Shown here in pieces: positions 60,725 through 64,000 of a stretch of 64,000 bases of DNA (its first letter is position 1; each line of letters begins with the position of its first letter). Under the pieces are notes generated by a model. It was not told the origin of the DNA, made no database searches, and was given only the letters and a program-made list of their open reading frames with translations. The stretch covers positions 1-64,000 of the forward strand of contig JAMXBD010001358.1 of NCBI GenBank assembly GCA_024138025.1, written 5' to 3'. The position numbers and the translations under genes are program-made. Source of the DNA: Combretum micranthum (Eukaryota; Streptophyta; Magnoliopsida; Myrtales; Combretaceae).

Positions 60725-61464
60725 AAACCTTCATTTTAATGTGTTACTAATAGAAATTAGAAAGAGGTTTTTTTTCACTAGGCAACTCTTTATTGAGAAA
60801 GAGTGTGTCAAGCAAATCTTCACTAAACTCATTTTATGGCCGAAGGGAGTTGATTGGCATATGTACCATGCCGAGCAGCTTGTGATAAAGATGCTCTAAC
60901 AATTTGCACATGTTTTAGCTATCTTGATGATAAGTAATCATGGTGTGTTGTAGTGGCATAATTGTGAAATAAAAAGAAATTATTAGAAGTGATATTATAT
61001 GTAGATTATTTAAAAAAAATAATTATTTTATTTATGCAATATGATTTTAAAAATAACCATTAATAATTATAAATACCCATATGATAAATTTAAATTTTTA
61101 TCTGCTTAAATTTATTATTATGGGAATATTTTTCCGCCTATGGCTTCACCTGATATATGAATAGCAATACCAATGTTGTCTGTAACATTTTTTCAACGCG
61201 TAGCAGTTGCTTGTTGGTGATCAAACAAACGTGGCGTGACTCCAAAATTGCGGCTTTGAATAGTAATCAGTGATTTTCATTTTTATTAGGTAATATTTCT
61301 GAGTGTCACCACTTGCAATATGCAAGTTGCAAGGGCAACCCCGTTGACTGTATCATCAAAAGTAGTTGACGGCGTCAGGCTGACCATGCATATGGTAATT
61401 GATTTCGACTTTTTAATCAATTAAAAAAAAAATCTATCCTCTTGTCATATTTTTTAATAAGAAA

Positions 61465-61788
61465 TTACAACGAAAGGTATTAATATTTAGGAGTAAATTT
61501 ATTTAGAGTATCAATGTTTCAACTCGTTCAAAAGAGAAATCAATATTTGAGAATAAATTCATTTAAGATAGATATCCACGTTTTGCAAAGTGAGTAAAAT
61601 AATCTATGAATTAATGACCATTAATGGAAACTCTAAAAACTTAACTGAAAACTAATTGAAACGTTGATACATTAAATAAACTTTACCAAAAGGTTGATAC
61701 CTCATTTAACTACTTTGCGAAACGTTGATATGAATGAGTTGAAACGTTGATATTTTAAATGAACTTACTCCATATCTTTTGGTGTAAT
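61465..61788. mobile_element. Fold-back MITE (about 324 bp)
   Basis: Left TATCAATGTTTCAACTCGTT with GAGTAAATTTATTTAGAG is complementary to right GAATGAGTTGAAACGTTGATA with AAATGAACTTACTC. Further GTTGATACCTCATTTAA-type words sit near the right arm. Confidence 0.7.
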
Positions 61789-62070
61789 TTGCCTTATATC
61801 TTAAGTATAGTCTTGGCCAGTTATTTAATATTTAGATTCATATCCAATTATAATTATATTATTAAAATATTTAATATATCACTTGTTATATTTATATTCA
61901 ATTATAATTGTATTATTGAAATACTTAATAAATCACTTATTATATTTATTTTAATGGTGTAGTAATTGACTTATTGATACAAGTTATTATAAAAAAACAT
62001 ACAATTAGTCAATATTTTCAATTTTTTATAATTAAATTGTTTTCAAATTTTTATTAAAAATAATTAAGGA

Positions 62071-62124
62071 CAATCAAACTTTTGACCTTTCATATAAGAA
62101 ATCAGGAGAGATACCATTAGACTA
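62071..62124 (-). repeat. Possible degenerate SINE head
   Basis: The minus strand has TAGTCTAATGGTATCTC (62124-62108, A-box-like), then AGTTTGATTGT (about 62080-62070), a decayed B-box. Same arrangement as 27088 and 32089. Confidence 0.35.
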
Positions 62125-62540
62125 CAAGGATGATTAGCTAATAAAACAAATTCGATGTTTAGATTATCTTTAGTTAAATGGATGATTTTGTGTTCATTTC
62201 AATACAAAAAATTAAAAAAAGAAAAAAGACAGTGGACCATTCGGTGAATTGGATGATATTTGGACGATAAAGGCAAACCGATAAGATGTACAGATCTCAA
62301 TAACAACTAGCAATATGCCATAATTCTGCAAGAAACTGATGAGTACAGTGTTTGCCCATCATATTCATAAAACGATATTGGAAAGAACTCCATTTCGTAA
62401 AACGAATCTGTGACAAAGTAAATTACTTATTCTATTACAACCGGAGAGCCGTCCAATAGGCGAAATAAACAAACCCCCTTTAAGTAATTAAATGGAAAAA
62501 AGAAAAGAAGAATAGAAATAAAAGACTAAAGTTGTTGAAG

Positions 62541-62984
62541 TAGACATCGGCACGGTTCGGACCCGAACCGGAACCGCCGTTCACGGTTCCACATTTCGTG
62601 GAACCGGAACCGGAACCGCCAGAGCCGGGGCTTCACGGTTCCAAGGAACCGTCGGTTCTGGCGGTTCCGGTTCCGGTTCCATGAACCGTTTTTTTTTTTT
62701 TTTTTTGGTGAAAAAAATGAAAAAAAAAAACCAAAACCTTACCCCCTAGCCCCCCAACAGCAATCCCCACGCCCAGAAACAACATGCATGTCTTCATTTT
62801 TTTTTTTTTTAATAAATAAAATATATGGCGGTTCCGGACCCGTTGGAACCGCCGTTCCATCACGCGAACCACCGCGGGTCCTTAGACGGTTCGGAACCGT
62901 CATCGACGGGGCGGTTCCCGGTCAGGAACCGCCGGTGACGGTTCGGGGCGGTTCCCGTTCGGAACCGCCCCGTGATGATGTCTA
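62541..62984. mobile_element. GC-rich hAT-like MITE with perfect 8-bp target duplication (444 bp)
   Basis: The left end TAGACATCGGCACGGTTCGG pairs with TAGACATCATCACGGGGCGG read from the right. TGTTGAAG flanks both sides (62533-62540, 62985-62992). Both arms are packed with GGAACCGCC/GGCGGTTCC palindromes around a short A/T-run core. The ORFs on both strands here are artefacts of the palindromes. Confidence 0.93.
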
Positions 62985-63065
62985 TGTTGAAGAAATGGCA
63001 TTGGGAGTTACAGGAATGGTTGACCTGTCCATAGTGACATATTCGAGATATTTGTGCGCTGTTTA

Positions 63066-63650
63066 AACTCCGCTTGCTTCAAGTTTGGCTCGAACTCAAT
63101 TAATAAATAAGTCGAGTTCAAGCTTAAAATAAAGTTCGTTTATTTAAACGAGTCGAGCTCGAGCTTTGATTTAGGTTTGCAAGCTGGCTCATGAACAAAC
63201 TCGTTTAGGCTCGTGAATAAGTTTGCCACTAGGCTCGTTAAAAAGCTTGTTAGTAGATTTATAAATTTTTTATGCATGATATATTGTCTATAATTATATA
63301 ATAAAAAAAATAAAAACTAATTTTTATTTAACAATTATATATATATAGCAACAATTATATATTATATTTTAGATTTAAAAAAATAAATTAAGAGTTATTT
63401 AAATGAGTCGAGCTCAGATTTAAATTCCAAACTCAATAAAAGCTCATTAGGCTCAATAAAAAGCTTATTAGGCTCGTTAAAAAGTTTGGTTCATCTCAAG
63501 TTCGTTTCATAAATGAACCGAGCTCGAGCTCGAACCTCAATTTCAAACTCTTTAAAAAGCTTGGCTTGAGCTCAAGCTCACTAAATTTTAAACGAGTCAA
63601 GCCTGAGTTTTTAAATGTTTGGATCGGCTTAGCTCATCCAATTGTTCAGC
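63066..63650. repeat. GAGCTCGA-rich dispersed element, ends not resolved
   Basis: Clusters of GTCGAGTTCAAGCT and AAAGCTTGTTAG / CGAGCTCGAGCTCGAAC words surround an AT-rich core, as in 24127 and 38530. No clear terminal repeat or target duplication was found. Confidence 0.5.
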
Positions 63651-64000
63651 TGATATCAATGCTTTGAATGGTCTTCTCCTCGTCCTCTTCGAGATTCTTG
63701 GCCTTGGGATACATCAATTCATCTTCAATTGTCATCACAGCCTTGCTTCAAATCACACACACTCCTAGATCAAACCCTAACCTATGAAATATAAGTTCTT
63801 GTATACAATGCCAACTTGAGCATGCAACATAAAAAGCAACCATCGTTTTATTAAGATATTATATTCTCTGGCAATGTGTCTTATTTGAACAAGGTGATTT
63901 GTAGACACCGGAGTAGAAAAAATATATTGAATCCGATGCTCATCATATAGTGACCAGTCTTCCTTGACAAGTTCACAAGGTTATGGAGCTTGTTCTCAAT
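63651..64000. other. Intergenic edge of window, nothing recognised
   Basis: Low AT bias and no ORF above 60 codons. An exon of a gene beyond the edge cannot be excluded. Confidence 0.35.

Noticed and set aside
62633..63066. Overlapping ORFs on both strands near 62.8 kb
   Set aside because: They are palindrome artefacts of the GC-rich hAT-like MITE, with frames crossing its boundary.

Overview
This is a transposon-rich intergenic stretch of an AT-rich flowering-plant nuclear genome, most likely a eudicot. Evidence: plant-type Ty1/copia and Athila-type Ty3/gypsy retrotransposons, hAT-like and fold-back MITEs, a TRIM element, and one intact spliced plant-specific HD-Zip class I homeobox gene. 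The species cannot be named from the sequence. Nothing bacterial (operons, CRISPR, IS elements) is present.

Layout: 1-3087 is the right part of a long gypsy-type LTR. 3088-18354 is a decayed Athila-type element on the minus strand (5' LTR 17074-18354, tRNA-Asp-like primer site, gag, protease, RT/RNase H, integrase). It is split in its RNase H-integrase linker by a complete but dead Ty1/copia element on the plus strand (4834-12736, LTRs about 93% alike by eye, perfect 5-bp duplication AAATA). 18355-40000 holds no host gene that I recognise. It holds a 3-copy 128-bp tandem array, a cluster of GAGGC/GCCTC palindromes, five hAT-like elements with 8-bp target duplications of varying quality, fold-back MITEs, degenerate SINE heads, a complete 472-bp TRIM on the minus strand, a G-quadruplex tract and a further hAT-like element at 38530.

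The only confident host gene runs from about 40097 (TATA) to about 43000 on the plus strand. It is a three-exon gene for a 313-residue HD-Zip I transcription factor of the HAT5/ATHB-1 type. Its leader carries a 26-codon upstream ORF whose peptide matches what I remember of the conserved uORF of AtHB1 (CPuORF33). The leader also has an overlapping earlier uORF, a short later uORF ending in a minimal AUG-UAA, and a CT-rich tract. Intron 2 ends in a tandem NAGNAG acceptor, and one of its two choices would shift the leucine zipper register. Together these point to strong translational control of the homeobox protein.

43280-64000 is again repeats: TIR elements, a 1.4-kb gypsy solo LTR, and an hAT-like element (49891-54780) split by a 4.2-kb minus-oriented LTR. 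These are followed by a 4.5-kb plus-oriented solo LTR (55275-59746) homologous to the one at the left edge, more fold-back elements, and a small GC-rich hAT-like element with a perfect 8-bp duplication (62541-62984). All boundaries, identities and family names come from reading by eye, with no database search.
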